Positions 1 through 7,463 of a DNA stretch of 7,463 bases are shown here, in pieces. Each line of letters begins with the position of its first letter. Within the stretch, counting starts at the first letter, position 1. Where the stretch lies: positions 1-7,463 of the forward strand of contig FR890518.1 in NCBI GenBank assembly GCA_000433415.1. The letters run 5' to 3'. The translations under genes and the position numbers were made by a program. The notes under the pieces were generated by a model. It searched no databases. It worked only from the letters and a program-made list of their open reading frames with translations, and was not told the origin of the DNA. The stretch is from Clostridium sp. CAG:448. Its GTDB lineage: Bacteria; Bacillota; Clostridia; Oscillospirales; CAG-272.

Positions 1-89
1 CAAAGGAAATAGTTTCGCTTCACAAAGGAACGATACATGCTGCAAACGAAGGCGGCGCGGTGTTTGAAATCAGCCTCCCCCTGAGATAA
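1..89 (+). CDS. C-terminal end of a sensor histidine kinase (partial)
   Basis: Reading in the frame that starts at base 3 gives 28 codons ending at TAA 87-89. The peptide contains IVSLHKGTI followed by a GG turn, then VFEISLPLR. This is the end of the HATPase_c fold of two-component sensor kinases: the helix after the G2 box (I-V-x-x-H-x-G-x-I), then the closing strand written F-x-I-x-L-P. The kinase would autophosphorylate and pass the phosphate to a response regulator, which would lie upstream outside the window. The rest of the protein is not visible, so its signal and sensor domain cannot be judged. It ends 77 bp before the lipoprotein gene on the same strand, so it could control the acylation cluster, but that is inference from position only. 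Confidence 0.8.
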   Translation, partial: KEIVSLHKGTIHAANEGGAVFEISLPLR

Positions 90-98
90 ACGACGAAA

Positions 99-127
99 TT
101 GTTAATGTTAATCGGGTTACCGATACT
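99..127 (+). promoter_or_regulatory. possible promoter for the lipoprotein-MBOAT-DHHW operon
   Basis: TTGTTA at 99-104 and GATACT at 122-127 are separated by 17 bp, each matching 4 of 6 consensus positions of a vegetative promoter. The predicted transcript would start about 30 bases before the lipoprotein start codon. The segment also contains the spaced repeats GTTAAT/GTTAAT/GGTTA, which could be a regulator site. No terminator is visible between the kinase gene and this point, so read-through from upstream is equally possible. Confidence 0.3.
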
Positions 128-166
128 ATTGCGAAAACAAAGCCTGAACTGAAAGGAAACTGTACT

Positions 167-802
167 ATGAAGAAGATTATTGCATTGGCACTTGCTGCCG
201 TTATGGTTCTCGCATTTGCCGCTTGCGCAAAACAGAACAGTGAAAACGGGACAACCACGCCCTCCGATACCGCCAGCGCAAAACAGAACGGCGAAAACAG
301 CACAACCGCGCCTTCCGATGATCAGAAAGGACAACCACAAAGTGCTTTGGAAATTCTTGAAAAGGTCTGGAGCAAGTATTCGACCGATGAAAAATTTCCC
401 GCAACAGGCGGATCCGAAAAGAATATAAAGGACGGCATGCCCGGCAAATTTGATGTGGCTGACGGGGAGGCGCTTGATTTTGAGCTTGGCTTCCCGAAGG
501 CGCAGGCATCCGAGATAAACGATGCCGCATCGCTTATGCATATGCTGAATCAGAATAACTTTTCCTGCGGCATATTTCATGTGAAGAATTCCGGTGACAC
601 TGCGGCGCTTGCCGGGAAGATTCGGGACAATATTCTTAACCGTCAGTGGCTTTGCGGATTCCCCGAAAAGCTTGTGATTCTGACCGTCGGCGATTATATC
701 GTTTCTGTTTTCGGTGCCGCCGAACTGACAGACACCTTTACCGCAAAACTTTCCGCCGAATACAGCTCGGCAAAACAGCTTTTCAACGTGCCTATCGCAT
801 AA
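167..802 (+). CDS. lipoprotein with duplicated linker, DUF4358-like, in acylation operon
   Basis: This is a 211-residue protein with a classic lipoprotein signal: MKK, a hydrophobic stretch at residues 4-19, and lipobox AFAAC with the lipidated cysteine at 20. It should be anchored on the outer face of the membrane. Residues 21-54 are a Thr/Ser/Asn-rich linker made of two 17-residue units, AKQNSENGTTTPSDTAS and AKQNGENSTTAPSDDQK. The folded part is about residues 58-205, with ALEILEKVWSKY, a mixed central segment, and strands around 169-182 (LVILTVGDYIVSVFG). Its layout recalls DUF4358 lipoproteins of Firmicutes, which to my recollection often sit beside MBOAT and DHHW genes; I cannot verify this without a profile search. 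The start is supported by AAAGGA at 152-157, nine bases before ATG. The MBOAT gene starts 9 bp after its stop, indicating one transcript. The biochemical role is unknown; an accessory role in surface acylation is inferred from context. Confidence 0.85.
   Translation: MKKIIALALAAVMVLAFAACAKQNSENGTTTPSDTASAKQNGENSTTAPSDDQKGQPQSALEILEKVWSKYSTDEKFPATGGSEKNIKDGMPGKFDVADGEALDFELGFPKAQASEINDAASLMHMLNQNNFSCGIFHVKNSGDTAALAGKIRDNILNRQWLCGFPEKLVILTVGDYIVSVFGAAELTDTFTAKLSAEYSSAKQLFNVPIA
227..328 (+). repeat. two tandem 51-bp units encoding the lipoprotein linker
   Basis: Units 227-277 and 278-328 each encode 17 residues. The first 14 codons are nearly the same in both, beginning AKQN and ending PSD, and the last three codons have diverged (TAS against DQK). 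The copy length is a multiple of three, so gain or loss of units would keep the frame and only change the distance between the lipid anchor and the folded domain. Confidence 0.85.
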
Positions 803-811
803 GACAGAGTC

Positions 812-2209
812 ATGTTGTTTTCAAGTATAACGTTTCTGTATTGCTTCCTGCCGTGCGTTCTGCTCTTGTATTTCATTGTCCCCAACCGTATGAAGAATAC
901 CGTTCTCCTTCTTGCGAGTCTGTTTTTCTATGGTTGGGGAGAGCCGAAATATCTTATTTTTATGCTTGCATCGGTCACGCAGTCGTACATTGCCGCGCTC
1001 CTCGTTGAACGCTTTCGCGGGACAAAGATCGCAAAGGCGGCGCTTGCCGTTTCGGCAGTCGCAAGTCTCGGTCTGCTTGCTTACTGCAAATATGCGGACT
1101 TTTTTATCGGGAATTTCAATGCGGTGACCGGTCTTTCCGTCCCGCTTCTCAAGGTGGCTCTGCCGGTCGGCATCAGCTTTTATACATTTCAGATCCTGAG
1201 TTATGTTATAGATGTTTATCGCGGCGACGTGCCGGCACAGCGCAATTTCATTGATCTTGCGATGTATGTGGCGATGTTTCCGCAGCTGATAGCCGGTCCC
1301 ATTGTCCGCTATTCCGACATTGCCGGAAGCCTGAAAAACCGAAAAACCACGCTTGCCGATGCATCGGAGGGAATCACGCGCTTTTCCGTCGGTCTTGCAA
1401 AAAAGATTCTCCTTGCCAATTCCGCAGCGCTTATCGTGTCGGAATTCAAGGCGTACGGCGAGAAAACCGTTCTGTTTTATTGGCTGTATGCCGCGGCATA
1501 TATGCTGCACATCTATTTCGACTTTTCCGGATATTCAGACATGGCGATAGGGCTCGGGCGCATTTTCGGATTCCGTTTTTCCGAAAACTTCAAGTATCCG
1601 TATGTGTCCGCAAGCATTACGGAGTTCTGGCGCCGCTGGCACATTTCCCTCGGCGGCTGGTTTCGCGACTACCTTTATATCCCCCTCGGCGGAAACCGCG
1701 TAAAGCCGATGCGTCATGTTTTCAACATCCTTGTCGTATGGACAGCCACCGGCTTCTGGCACGGAGCATCGTGGAATTTCGTTCTCTGGGGACTTCTTTA
1801 TGCGGTGCTTTTGCTGTTTGAAAAATATATTCTCCGTCCGCAGGCACGGTTTTCCGTTCCGATGCACATCTATACGCTGCTGTTTGTCATGCTCGGATTC
1901 GTATTGTTTGATGCGGCAAGTGTTGCCGACGCATTCATGAGCTTTAAGTCCATGTTCGGGTTTGCCGGAATTCCCGCCGTGAATGCGGCTTCGCTGTATT
2001 ATCTGAAAAGCAACCTTGTACTGCTTACTGTCGCAGTTGTCGGAGCGACTCCCCTGCCCAAACGGATTTATGAGAAAATCGGAGGGACGGTGGGCGGAAG
2101 CAGGGTTCTTGCCGTTTTGACGCCGACGGCAACCGTTGTGGCGATCGCCGTGTGCACGGCGTATCTGATCGACGGGTCGTTCAACCCGTTTGTCTATTTC
2201 CGGTTCTGA
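812..2209 (+). CDS. MBOAT family membrane-bound O-acyltransferase (AlgI-like)
   Basis: This 465-residue polytopic membrane protein has the length and sequence signature of AlgI-type O-acyltransferases (PF03062). It begins MLFSSITFLYCFLPCVLLLY, a typical family N-terminus, followed by LLLASLFFYGWGEP. Conserved core motifs are seen at residues 272-277 (FWRRWH, followed by ISLGGWFRDYLYIPLGG) and 315-321 (FWHGASW); His317 corresponds to the invariant catalytic histidine of the superfamily. Hydrophobic helices cover most of the chain. In the alginate system AlgI is thought to move an acetyl group from a cytoplasmic donor across the membrane to a partner SGNH-type transferase. Here the partner is probably the DHHW protein encoded 36 bp downstream. 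The start codon lies 9 bp after the lipoprotein stop and has only a weak purine-rich site (AGACAGAG), which suggests translational coupling. The glycan or polymer that is modified cannot be told from this sequence. Confidence 0.95.
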   Translation: MLFSSITFLYCFLPCVLLLYFIVPNRMKNTVLLLASLFFYGWGEPKYLIFMLASVTQSYIAALLVERFRGTKIAKAALAVSAVASLGLLAYCKYADFFIGNFNAVTGLSVPLLKVALPVGISFYTFQILSYVIDVYRGDVPAQRNFIDLAMYVAMFPQLIAGPIVRYSDIAGSLKNRKTTLADASEGITRFSVGLAKKILLANSAALIVSEFKAYGEKTVLFYWLYAAAYMLHIYFDFSGYSDMAIGLGRIFGFRFSENFKYPYVSASITEFWRRWHISLGGWFRDYLYIPLGGNRVKPMRHVFNILVVWTATGFWHGASWNFVLWGLLYAVLLLFEKYILRPQARFSVPMHIYTLLFVMLGFVLFDAASVADAFMSFKSMFGFAGIPAVNAASLYYLKSNLVLLTVAVVGATPLPKRIYEKIGGTVGGSRVLAVLTPTATVVAIAVCTAYLIDGSFNPFVYFRF

Positions 2210-2214
2210 CCTTG

Positions 2215-2227
2215 CGGTCTCAGACCG
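2215..2227 (+). repeat. short perfect inverted repeat between MBOAT and DHHW genes
   Basis: CGGTCT (2215-2220) and AGACCG (2222-2227) are exact reverse complements around one central C, in the 36-bp gap between the two genes and just before the Shine-Dalgarno site. A one-base loop is not a stable RNA hairpin, but a 4-bp stem with a 5-base loop is possible. It is not followed by a T-tract, so it is not a terminator. It could be a small processing or binding site, or chance. Confidence 0.4.
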
Positions 2228-2234
2228 GTTTAAC

Positions 2235-2239
2235 GGAGG
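2235..2239 (+). promoter_or_regulatory. ribosome binding site deciding the DHHW start
   Basis: GGAGG lies 3 bases before the ATG at 2243 and 6 bases before the ATG at 2246. The second spacing is closer to the usual 5-9, so translation most likely begins at 2246 (MKKF) and not at 2243 (MMKKF). Confidence 0.6.
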
Positions 2240-2245
2240 AGTATG

Positions 2246-3346
2246 ATGAAGAAATTTCAACAGATATTGACTCTAGCGCTGTCTCTCGGTTTCCTTGCGG
2301 TCTTTTCCGCCTGGTTCCTGATTGCGCCCGATGCAGAAGAATCGACGGTTGAAAGACGGCGTCTTGCGAAACGCCCCGCGCTGTCTTTTTCGTCGGTTAC
2401 GAACGGCAGTTTTATGAACGGCTTTGAAAAATATATGCTCGACCAGTTCCCTCTGCGCAACGGTTTCCGGGGGCTTAAGGCTGCCGTCAGTGCGAAGGTA
2501 TTCATGAAAAAGGACAACAACGGGCTTTATTCCGTCGGAGAGCATCTCTCAAAGTTGGACTTCCCGACCGACAGCGAATCGGTTGATTATGCCGCACGGC
2601 GTTTCCGGTATGTGTATGACACGTATCTCCGGAATGCCGGAACAAAGACATACCTGTCGTTGATACCCGATAAAAATACCTTTATCGCATCGCAGAACGG
2701 CTATCCGGACAAGGATTACAAGGCGCTTACCGAACGCCTCAGAAGCGGATTCCCGGAGGCAAAGTATATTGATATTTCCGGGCTCCTGTCGGCGGATGAT
2801 TTCTATTATACCGATTCGCACTGGCGGCAGGAAAGAATCACGAAGGTTGCCGATGAAATTGCGGCGCAGATGGGAGCGGAGCGGATCGGAACGTGTGAAA
2901 TACAGGACACCGGCAGACCGTTTTACGGCGTTTATTACGGTCAGGCAGCCCTGCCGCACGCGCCGGAGAGGCTTTTCTATCTTGATAACGCCGTGATACG
3001 GGGGCTTCAGGTGTATAATGTCGAAACATCGTCCGACATCCCGGTTTACGACCTCGGTGCCGCCGCCGGACGCGATCCTTACGAAATGTTCCTCGGCGGC
3101 GCGCGCTCGATCATCAAGATCACAAATCCGAATGCCGCGCAAGAACGCCGGCTCATCGTTTTCCGGGATTCGTTCGGCAGCAGTATAGCACCGCTTCTTG
3201 CGGCAGGCTATTCCGAAATAACGCTTGTTGATATCCGCTATATTTCGCCCCTCTCTCTCGGAAAGCTGATTGACTTCGCGAAAGCAGACGATGTGCTGTT
3301 CCTTTACTCCGCATCGGTCATCAACAACAGCGAGACGATAAAATAA
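2246..3346 (+). CDS. DHHW family / AlgJ-AlgX-like SGNH-fold acyltransferase partner
   Basis: This 366-residue protein has one N-terminal hydrophobic segment (about 6-27) that would anchor it with the body outside the cell. After it come ERRRLAKRP (36-44) and FEKYMLDQFPLR (60-71), the usual opening of DHHW proteins (PF14286). The SGNH-type catalytic elements are visible: SLIPDKN (138-144), TDSHW with Asp190 and His192, and FRDSFG (306-311) with Ser309 as the likely nucleophile. In AlgX and AlgJ the Asp-x-His pair and the DSF serine form the active site that O-acetylates alginate. The family-name motif Asp-His-His-Trp reads Asp-Ser-His-Trp here; the histidine that matters is kept. Following the MBOAT gene in the same direction, it very probably takes the acyl group delivered by that protein and places it on a surface polymer. 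Its stop is followed by an AT-rich patch with no clear terminator. Confidence 0.9.
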   Translation: MKKFQQILTLALSLGFLAVFSAWFLIAPDAEESTVERRRLAKRPALSFSSVTNGSFMNGFEKYMLDQFPLRNGFRGLKAAVSAKVFMKKDNNGLYSVGEHLSKLDFPTDSESVDYAARRFRYVYDTYLRNAGTKTYLSLIPDKNTFIASQNGYPDKDYKALTERLRSGFPEAKYIDISGLLSADDFYYTDSHWRQERITKVADEIAAQMGAERIGTCEIQDTGRPFYGVYYGQAALPHAPERLFYLDNAVIRGLQVYNVETSSDIPVYDLGAAAGRDPYEMFLGGARSIIKITNPNAAQERRLIVFRDSFGSSIAPLLAAGYSEITLVDIRYISPLSLGKLIDFAKADDVLFLYSASVINNSETIK

Positions 3347-3365
3347 AGAACCGGGTTCTCCGCTT

Positions 3366-3665
3366 TTGGGGGCGGTTGTCAAGGGTGACTATTATTTTGG
3401 GGGTTGCTATAATAGCAATCAGTGGCTGGTTGTAATGAGAGTGGGGTACCATCCAGAATGGTACTCATTGTGCAAAACCTCGTTTGATTATCACTTCTGG
3501 TATAGAACAGATACTGGTGAATGGGCAAATAAGCATGGATACCGGTCGCCAAGTGAATTGTTAGGATCTGACTTGCCATCTGATAGTAGTTCTAGTGGTT
3601 GGAGTTTGGGCAATTTAGAAGAGTACTATAACAGCGATCTTGTTTATTATCGAATTACAGAATAG
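3366..3665 (+). pseudogene. 5'-truncated fragment, C-terminal domain of a probable secreted protein
   Basis: The open frame runs from 3342 to TAG 3663-3665 but has no credible start. The first usable codon is a TTG at 3366 without a ribosome binding site, the first in-frame ATG is internal (3435), and there is no signal peptide. About 95 residues are readable, rich in aromatic residues, with WLVVMRVGYHPEWYSLC, then DYHFWYRTDTGEWANKHG, and a Ser-rich turn before NLEEYYNSDLVYYRITE. The DYH(F/W)-YR...W-x-x-K-x-G pattern matches my memory of the C-terminal half of secreted proteins whose N-terminal half carries an NCYAYAL-like motif, possibly cysteine peptidases; this is unverified. Its GC is low (99 of 240 bases at 3421-3660, about 41%) compared with 73 of 120 at 3061-3180. 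The lost 5' end next to the DHHW stop suggests a deletion or insertion junction. It could instead be a short functional protein with a non-standard start. Confidence 0.5.
3385..3413 (+). promoter_or_regulatory. possible promoter inside the truncated fragment
   Basis: A perfect extended -10 element, TGC TATAAT (TATAAT 3408-3413), lies 17 bp after GTGACT (3385-3390, 4 of 6 matches to TTGACA). The -10 box is covered by a perfect inverted repeat, TTGCTAT (3404-3410) and ATAGCAA (3412-3418), which could be an operator. Such a promoter would serve the downstream lipoprotein with a leader of about 260 bases. The bases also code for GCYNS in the fragment, so the match may be chance. Confidence 0.3.
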
Positions 3666-3672
3666 AAAGGAG
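3665..3672 (+). promoter_or_regulatory. strong ribosome binding site of the duplicated-domain lipoprotein
   Basis: GAAAGGAG sits 7 bases before ATG 3680 and overlaps the last base of the stop codon of the preceding fragment. It is one of the best Shine-Dalgarno matches in the window and fixes the start of the lipoprotein. Confidence 0.8.
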
Positions 3673-3679
3673 AAGTTAT

Positions 3680-4429
3680 ATGAAAAAAGGGGTGTTGCTT
3701 GTGCTGTTTTTGTCTTTTGTGTTTTCGTGCGGTTGTTCGATAGTTTCAGATAAACAGACGGGCGAGAGTGGCTTATCCACAGTAACGAAAAAGACAGAAG
3801 AAAGTACTAACGAAGTTGAACAACTTGCGCATGGAGACAAGAATTTTTATGATTCTGAGATGGAGCACCAGCCGACAGAGGCGGAGATTCTGTCCTTGGG
3901 CAAGAACCTGTCATTTTCCGAGGTAATCGACCGGCTGGGAAAGCCGCACGCAAAGGCAAGGGACAGTATCTATCCCTTGGCGTTTGAGTGGACGACCGTT
4001 GAAGGCAGCATTTATGCGATTTCTTTCGTGCGGTCAAAACCCGGCGTGTTTCTTCCCGAAACCGACCGCCTGGCTTACGCAACCGACAGTATCGCCGGCG
4101 CGGCACGTTCCGTGTCGCCGGATGCCACACCGAACGATGCACCGATTGCCGCAGATACAGCAGCCGAGGATGCTTTCTATGATCCCACTCTGCGGCACTG
4201 CCCGACACCGGAGGATGTGGCATCCGTCAAGAAGGGAATGAGCTATGCGGAGGTGGTAGAGAAGCTCGGAAAGCCGCACCGCCCTGCAAAACATCTCGGG
4301 CGCGACATTCCCGTCTGGATTACGACAGATCAGAATGCATATGTGATCTCCTTCTCGGATAGCGGAAATTCTTCGTCAGGCAGTGACGGGCGCGTGGTGG
4401 AAGACGAACCGAGCCTGGAGTGGCCCTGA
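3680..4429 (+). CDS. lipoprotein with two BamE/SmpA-like (BLIP-like) repeats
   Basis: This 249-residue protein has a signal peptide (MKKG, hydrophobic 4-16) ending in SCGCS; Cys17 or Cys19 is the likely lipidation site, so it should be anchored on the cell surface. Residues 20-55 are a polar linker. Two homologous modules follow: residues 56-116 (FYDSEMEH ... LGKPH ... YAISF) and 166-225 (FYDPTLRH ... LGKPH ... YVISF). Sixteen of the first 35 aligned positions are identical, and the offset is exactly 110 residues over that stretch. Each has the helix-turn pattern G/N-x-S-x-x-E-V-x-x-x-L-G-K-P seen in BamE/SmpA_OmlA and DUF3862-type domains, a fold shared with beta-lactamase inhibitory protein (BLIP). 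An Ala/Pro/Asp-rich spacer (117-165) joins them, and a Ser/Gly and acidic tail ends the chain. There is no outer membrane in the inferred host, so the BamE role does not apply; a protein-binding role is plausible. The first ~55 codons are AT-rich and the rest GC-rich. Confidence 0.85.
   Translation: MKKGVLLVLFLSFVFSCGCSIVSDKQTGESGLSTVTKKTEESTNEVEQLAHGDKNFYDSEMEHQPTEAEILSLGKNLSFSEVIDRLGKPHAKARDSIYPLAFEWTTVEGSIYAISFVRSKPGVFLPETDRLAYATDSIAGAARSVSPDATPNDAPIAADTAAEDAFYDPTLRHCPTPEDVASVKKGMSYAEVVEKLGKPHRPAKHLGRDIPVWITTDQNAYVISFSDSGNSSSGSDGRVVEDEPSLEWP
3845..4354 (+). repeat. intragenic duplication of a BamE-like module
   Basis: Copy 1 spans about 3845-4027 and copy 2 about 4175-4354. The nucleotide sequences have diverged, but GGAAAGCCGCAC is identical in both at 3938-3949 and 4268-4279, 330 bp apart. 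Protein identity is highest at FYD, H-x-PT and LGKPH. The divergence points to an old duplication within the family and not a recent copying event. Confidence 0.75.
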
Positions 4430-4443
4430 CCGGTAGAGTGACC

Positions 4444-4498
4444 TGCCGCCGTGTGCAGTGCAAAACGCGCTGTGCCAGGCGGCACTTTCTTTTGTTCT
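4444..4498 (+). terminator. intrinsic terminator after the lipoprotein gene
   Basis: TGCCGCC (4444-4450) pairs with GGCGGCA (4478-4484). Inside it, CAGTGC (4456-4461) pairs with GCGCTG (4467-4472) with one G-T wobble around the loop AAAAC, and three more base or wobble pairs connect the two stems. The hairpin is followed by CTTTCTTTTGTTCT, a T-rich tail. It starts 15 bp after the lipoprotein stop codon and separates it from the promoter of the rpiR-type gene. Confidence 0.8.
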
Positions 4499-4520
4499 GA
4501 AAGGAAACAAAAAACGGGTG

Positions 4521-4548
4521 TTGACATTTGGGGATTCTGTGCTATAAT
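4521..4548 (+). promoter_or_regulatory. consensus vegetative promoter for the RpiR-BaiN-cmk operon
   Basis: TTGACA (4521-4526) and TATAAT (4543-4548) are both perfect consensus hexamers with a 16-bp spacer, and TG at 4540-4541 adds an extended -10 element. The predicted transcription start is near 4555, leaving an untranslated leader of about 60 bases. Such a strong sequence suggests high basal transcription, perhaps limited by a repressor. ATGGT (4560-4564) and ACCAC (4581-4585) in the leader form a weak imperfect inverted repeat, too poor to call an operator. Confidence 0.9.
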
Positions 4549-4616
4549 GTATACGGCAAATGGTGCTTGCGTGAATGAATACCACTCGTGAAAAGTTGAA
4601 AGGATGTTAGCACAGA

Positions 4617-5480
4617 ATGAAAAGAGATATGCTGAAAACATTGGAGGAGCAGATGCCGACCTTTTCAAAGGGGCAGAAGCAGATTGCGCGCTTTATCATC
4701 GACCATTACGACAAGGCGGCGTATATGACCGCATCGAAAATGGGTGCAGAGGTTGGTATTTCGGAATCCACGGTTGTGCGGTTTGTGATGGAGCTGGGGT
4801 ACGAAGGCTATGCGGAGTTCCAGAAGTCTTTGCAGGAGATCATCCGTACCAAACTGACCGCGTTTCAGCGTGTTGAGGTTACAAACAGCCGGATGGGAGA
4901 CGGAGATATTCTGAAAAACGTTCTGATGTCGGATATTGACAAAATCCGCCGGACACTGGAATATATCGATCCCGTTTCCTTTAACAATGCGGTGGACCGG
5001 ATTGTGACGGCACGCAATATTTATATCATCGGTGTCCGTTCCTCCTCCTCGCTTGCCGGTTTTCTGAACTATAATTTCCGGATGATGTTTGACAATGTAA
5101 AGTTTGTACAGACGACCTCCGGGAGCGAAATGTTTGAGCAGATTATGAATATCGGCAAAGATGACGTCATGATCGCCATCAGTTTCCCGCGTTATTCCAA
5201 ACGGATCATTCATGCCGTGGAGTATGCAAGGGGTACAGGCGCGGATGTGATTTCCCTGACCGATTCGCCGGAATCTCCCATCGCATTGCATGCCTCCTAT
5301 CTGCTGGTTGCGCAGAGCGATATGGTGTCCTTTGTGGATTCCTTGGTAGCGCCGCTCAGTGTGATTAACGCGCTGATTGTTGCGGTGTCACGCAAGCGAC
5401 AGGATGAATTTGCGGAACGGCTGAGAAAACTGGAGGTCATCTGGGATAAATATGATGTCTATGATAAGACACAGAACTGA
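4617..5480 (+). CDS. RpiR-family transcriptional regulator (HTH + SIS domain)
   Basis: This 287-residue protein has full family length. Residues ~1-77 form the HTH_6 DNA-binding domain: FSKGQKQIARFIIDHYDKAAYM, then the helix-turn-helix SKMGAEVGISESTVVRFVMELGY and the trailing EFQKSL, a near-textbook RpiR pattern. Residues ~118-260 form a SIS sugar-phosphate-binding domain, with IYIIGVRSSSS (135-145), DDVMIAISFPRYSK (182-195) and DVISLTDSPESPIA (210-223). RpiR proteins usually sense a phosphosugar and repress or activate sugar or amino-sugar genes, but no such target genes are visible here. AAAGGA at 4599-4604 is 12 bases before the chosen ATG, slightly far; the in-frame ATG at 4629 (MLKTLEE) would be even farther, so 4617 is kept. 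It is first in the operon, 44 bp before the flavoprotein gene, and may regulate its own strong promoter (inference). Confidence 0.93.
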   Translation: MKRDMLKTLEEQMPTFSKGQKQIARFIIDHYDKAAYMTASKMGAEVGISESTVVRFVMELGYEGYAEFQKSLQEIIRTKLTAFQRVEVTNSRMGDGDILKNVLMSDIDKIRRTLEYIDPVSFNNAVDRIVTARNIYIIGVRSSSSLAGFLNYNFRMMFDNVKFVQTTSGSEMFEQIMNIGKDDVMIAISFPRYSKRIIHAVEYARGTGADVISLTDSPESPIALHASYLLVAQSDMVSFVDSLVAPLSVINALIVAVSRKRQDEFAERLRKLEVIWDKYDVYDKTQN

Positions 5481-7463
5481 GCAGGGAGCCGGTGCCGGTG
5501 CGACGGAAAGACGGGGGATGCGGAATGAGCGGTGAACGGAAAGTAATTGTGGTCGGCGGCGGTGCGGCAGGCATGATGGCGGCGATCACGGCGGCAGAAA
5601 CGGGGGCGTCGGTGACGGTTGTCGAGCGCAATCCGTTTTGCGGCAAAAAACTGCGTATCACCGGCAAGGGACGCTGCAATCTGACCAATGACTGCACACC
5701 GCGGGAGCTGATGGAGAATATCCCTACCAATCCGCGCTTTTTGTACGCCGCGTTTAGCCGGTTTACCCCGGAGGATACCAGGGATTTTTTTGAGAGTGCC
5801 GGAGTGCCCCTCAAGACCGAACGCGGGCGGCGCGTCTTTCCGGTTTCGGATAAGGCGGCGGATGTGGTGACGGCGCTGACGCGCAGAATGCGCGATTTGG
5901 GCGTTTCTGTTGAACATGCGGACGTGCGGTCGGTATTGGTTGAAAACGGTGGCGTTTGCGGCGTTGCGACCGGACAGGGGTTATTTTGCGCGGATGCGGT
6001 GATTCTGGCGACGGGCGGGTGCTCCTATCCGCTGACCGGTTCGGACGGCAGCGGGTACCGATTGGCACAGGCACTCGGGCACACAATCGTGCCGCAGACC
6101 CCCTCGCTGGTGCCGCTGGTGGCAGCCGGAAAGCTTTGTGCCGGCATGCAGGGGCTGTCGTTGCGCAATGTAGGACTGCGGATTGTGCGTGTGCAGGATC
6201 AAAAAAGCGTTTATGAGGACTTCGGGGAGATGATGTTTACGCACTTCGGACTGACCGGTCCCATGATTCTGAGCGCTTCCGCGCACCTGCGCGATTTGGC
6301 ACCGGGAAAGTACGAGGCGTGGATTGATCTCAAACCCGCGTTGGACGAAAAAACGCTGGACGCCCGCCTTTTGAGCGATTTCGGGCGGTATGCCAACAGG
6401 GAGTTTGACAATGCACTGCACGATCTGCTCCCGGCAAAGATGATTCCTGTGCTGGTGGAGCTGTCCGGCATTGATCCGCACAAAAAGGTCAATCTGGTGA
6501 CGCGGGAGGAACGACGGCATCTGGCGGAGCTTTTCAAATGCTTCCGCATTCCGCTTCTGCGTACACGTCCGATTGCGGAGGCGATTGTCACGCGCGGCGG
6601 TGTCGCAGTGGATGAAATCGACCCGCGGCGCATGGCTTCCAAGCGGGTCGGGGGACTCTATTTTGCGGGTGAAATGATTGACGTGGATGCTTATACCGGC
6701 GGTTATAATTTGCAGATTGCCTGGTCCACCGGCTACGCTGCCGGAAAAGCGGCGGCGGAACAGGTATTGTGTGAAGACTGACGGGGAAAACTATGTCGGA
6801 CAGAAGCCGAAAGATTGACGCAGAGAAAGCTCGTTTGCCGTGTGCTGGGGCTTTGGCGTGATCAAACAAATGAAAAAGGGGTATCAGAAAATGAAGATTG
6901 CAATTGACGGACCGAGCGGTGCGGGCAAATCCACACTTTCAAAGGCAGTGGCTGCCCGACTGGGAATTGTTTATGTGGATACCGGTGCGCTTTACCGGAC
7001 AGTCGGGTACGCCGTGCGGCAGTTGGGCATTGATCCGCACGATACTGCGGCAGTGATCGGTGCACTTGACGGAATGCGGATTTCACTGCGGTATGAGGAT
7101 GGCGTGCAATGCGTGTATCTGAATGGGGAAAACCTCGGGAACCGCATTCGGGAGCCGGAGATTTCCATGTACGCCTCCAAGGTTTCCGCCATTCCGGAAG
7201 TGCGCAATTTCCTTTTGGGAACACAGCGGAAGATCGCGGCAGAGAATGACGTGATTATGGACGGACGCGATATCGGCACGGTCATTTTGCCGGACGCCGA
7301 GGTCAAGATTTTTATGTTTGCCTCCCCGGAGGCGCGTGCCAAACGGCGTTGTGCAGAGCTGGCGGAAAAGGGAATGCCGACTTCTTATGAATCGGTGCTT
7401 GCCGACATCAACGAGCGGGACCACAACGACGCTACGCGTGCCGTCGCACCCGCGGTTGCCGCC

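Overview
The window looks like the chromosome of a Gram-positive anaerobe of the Clostridia, probably of the Oscillospiraceae/Ruminococcaceae type. This rests on Gram-positive lipoprotein signals with AlaAlaCys or GlyCys ends, strong purine-rich ribosome binding sites, an MBOAT/DHHW acylation pair typical of gut Firmicutes, and an RpiR - HI0933/BaiN-like flavoprotein - cytidylate kinase gene order. The taxonomic call is inference. All genes are on the + strand. Most of the window has moderate to high GC, with one clearly AT-richer patch around 3390-3850.

Region 1 (1-3346) is a cell-surface acylation cluster. It opens with the last 28 codons of a sensor histidine kinase. A lipoprotein with a short duplicated linker (167-802) follows, then an AlgI-like membrane-bound O-acyltransferase (812-2209) and a DHHW/AlgJ-like SGNH-fold protein (2246-3346). 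The last three genes are tightly spaced (9 and 36 bp) and probably form an operon. By analogy with alginate acetylation, the MBOAT would pass an acyl group across the membrane and the SGNH protein would transfer it to a surface glycan. The lipoprotein would be an accessory factor of unknown role.

Region 2 (3347-4429) is an accessory patch. It holds a 5'-truncated fragment of a probable secreted protein (to 3665) and then a lipoprotein (3680-4429) whose body contains two copies of a BamE/SmpA-like module. The fragment and the first ~55 codons of the lipoprotein are AT-rich, while the rest of the lipoprotein matches the GC-rich surroundings, so the locus looks mosaic. A strong intrinsic terminator (4444-4498) closes it.

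Region 3 (4500-7463) starts with a near-perfect vegetative promoter (TTGACA - 16 bp - TGCTATAAT). It drives an RpiR-family regulator with a sugar-phosphate (SIS) domain (4617-5480), a HI0933/BaiN-like FAD oxidoreductase (5525-6781) and the start of cytidylate kinase cmk (from 6891, running off the window edge). No RNA genes, CRISPR arrays, insertion sequences or phage genes were seen.
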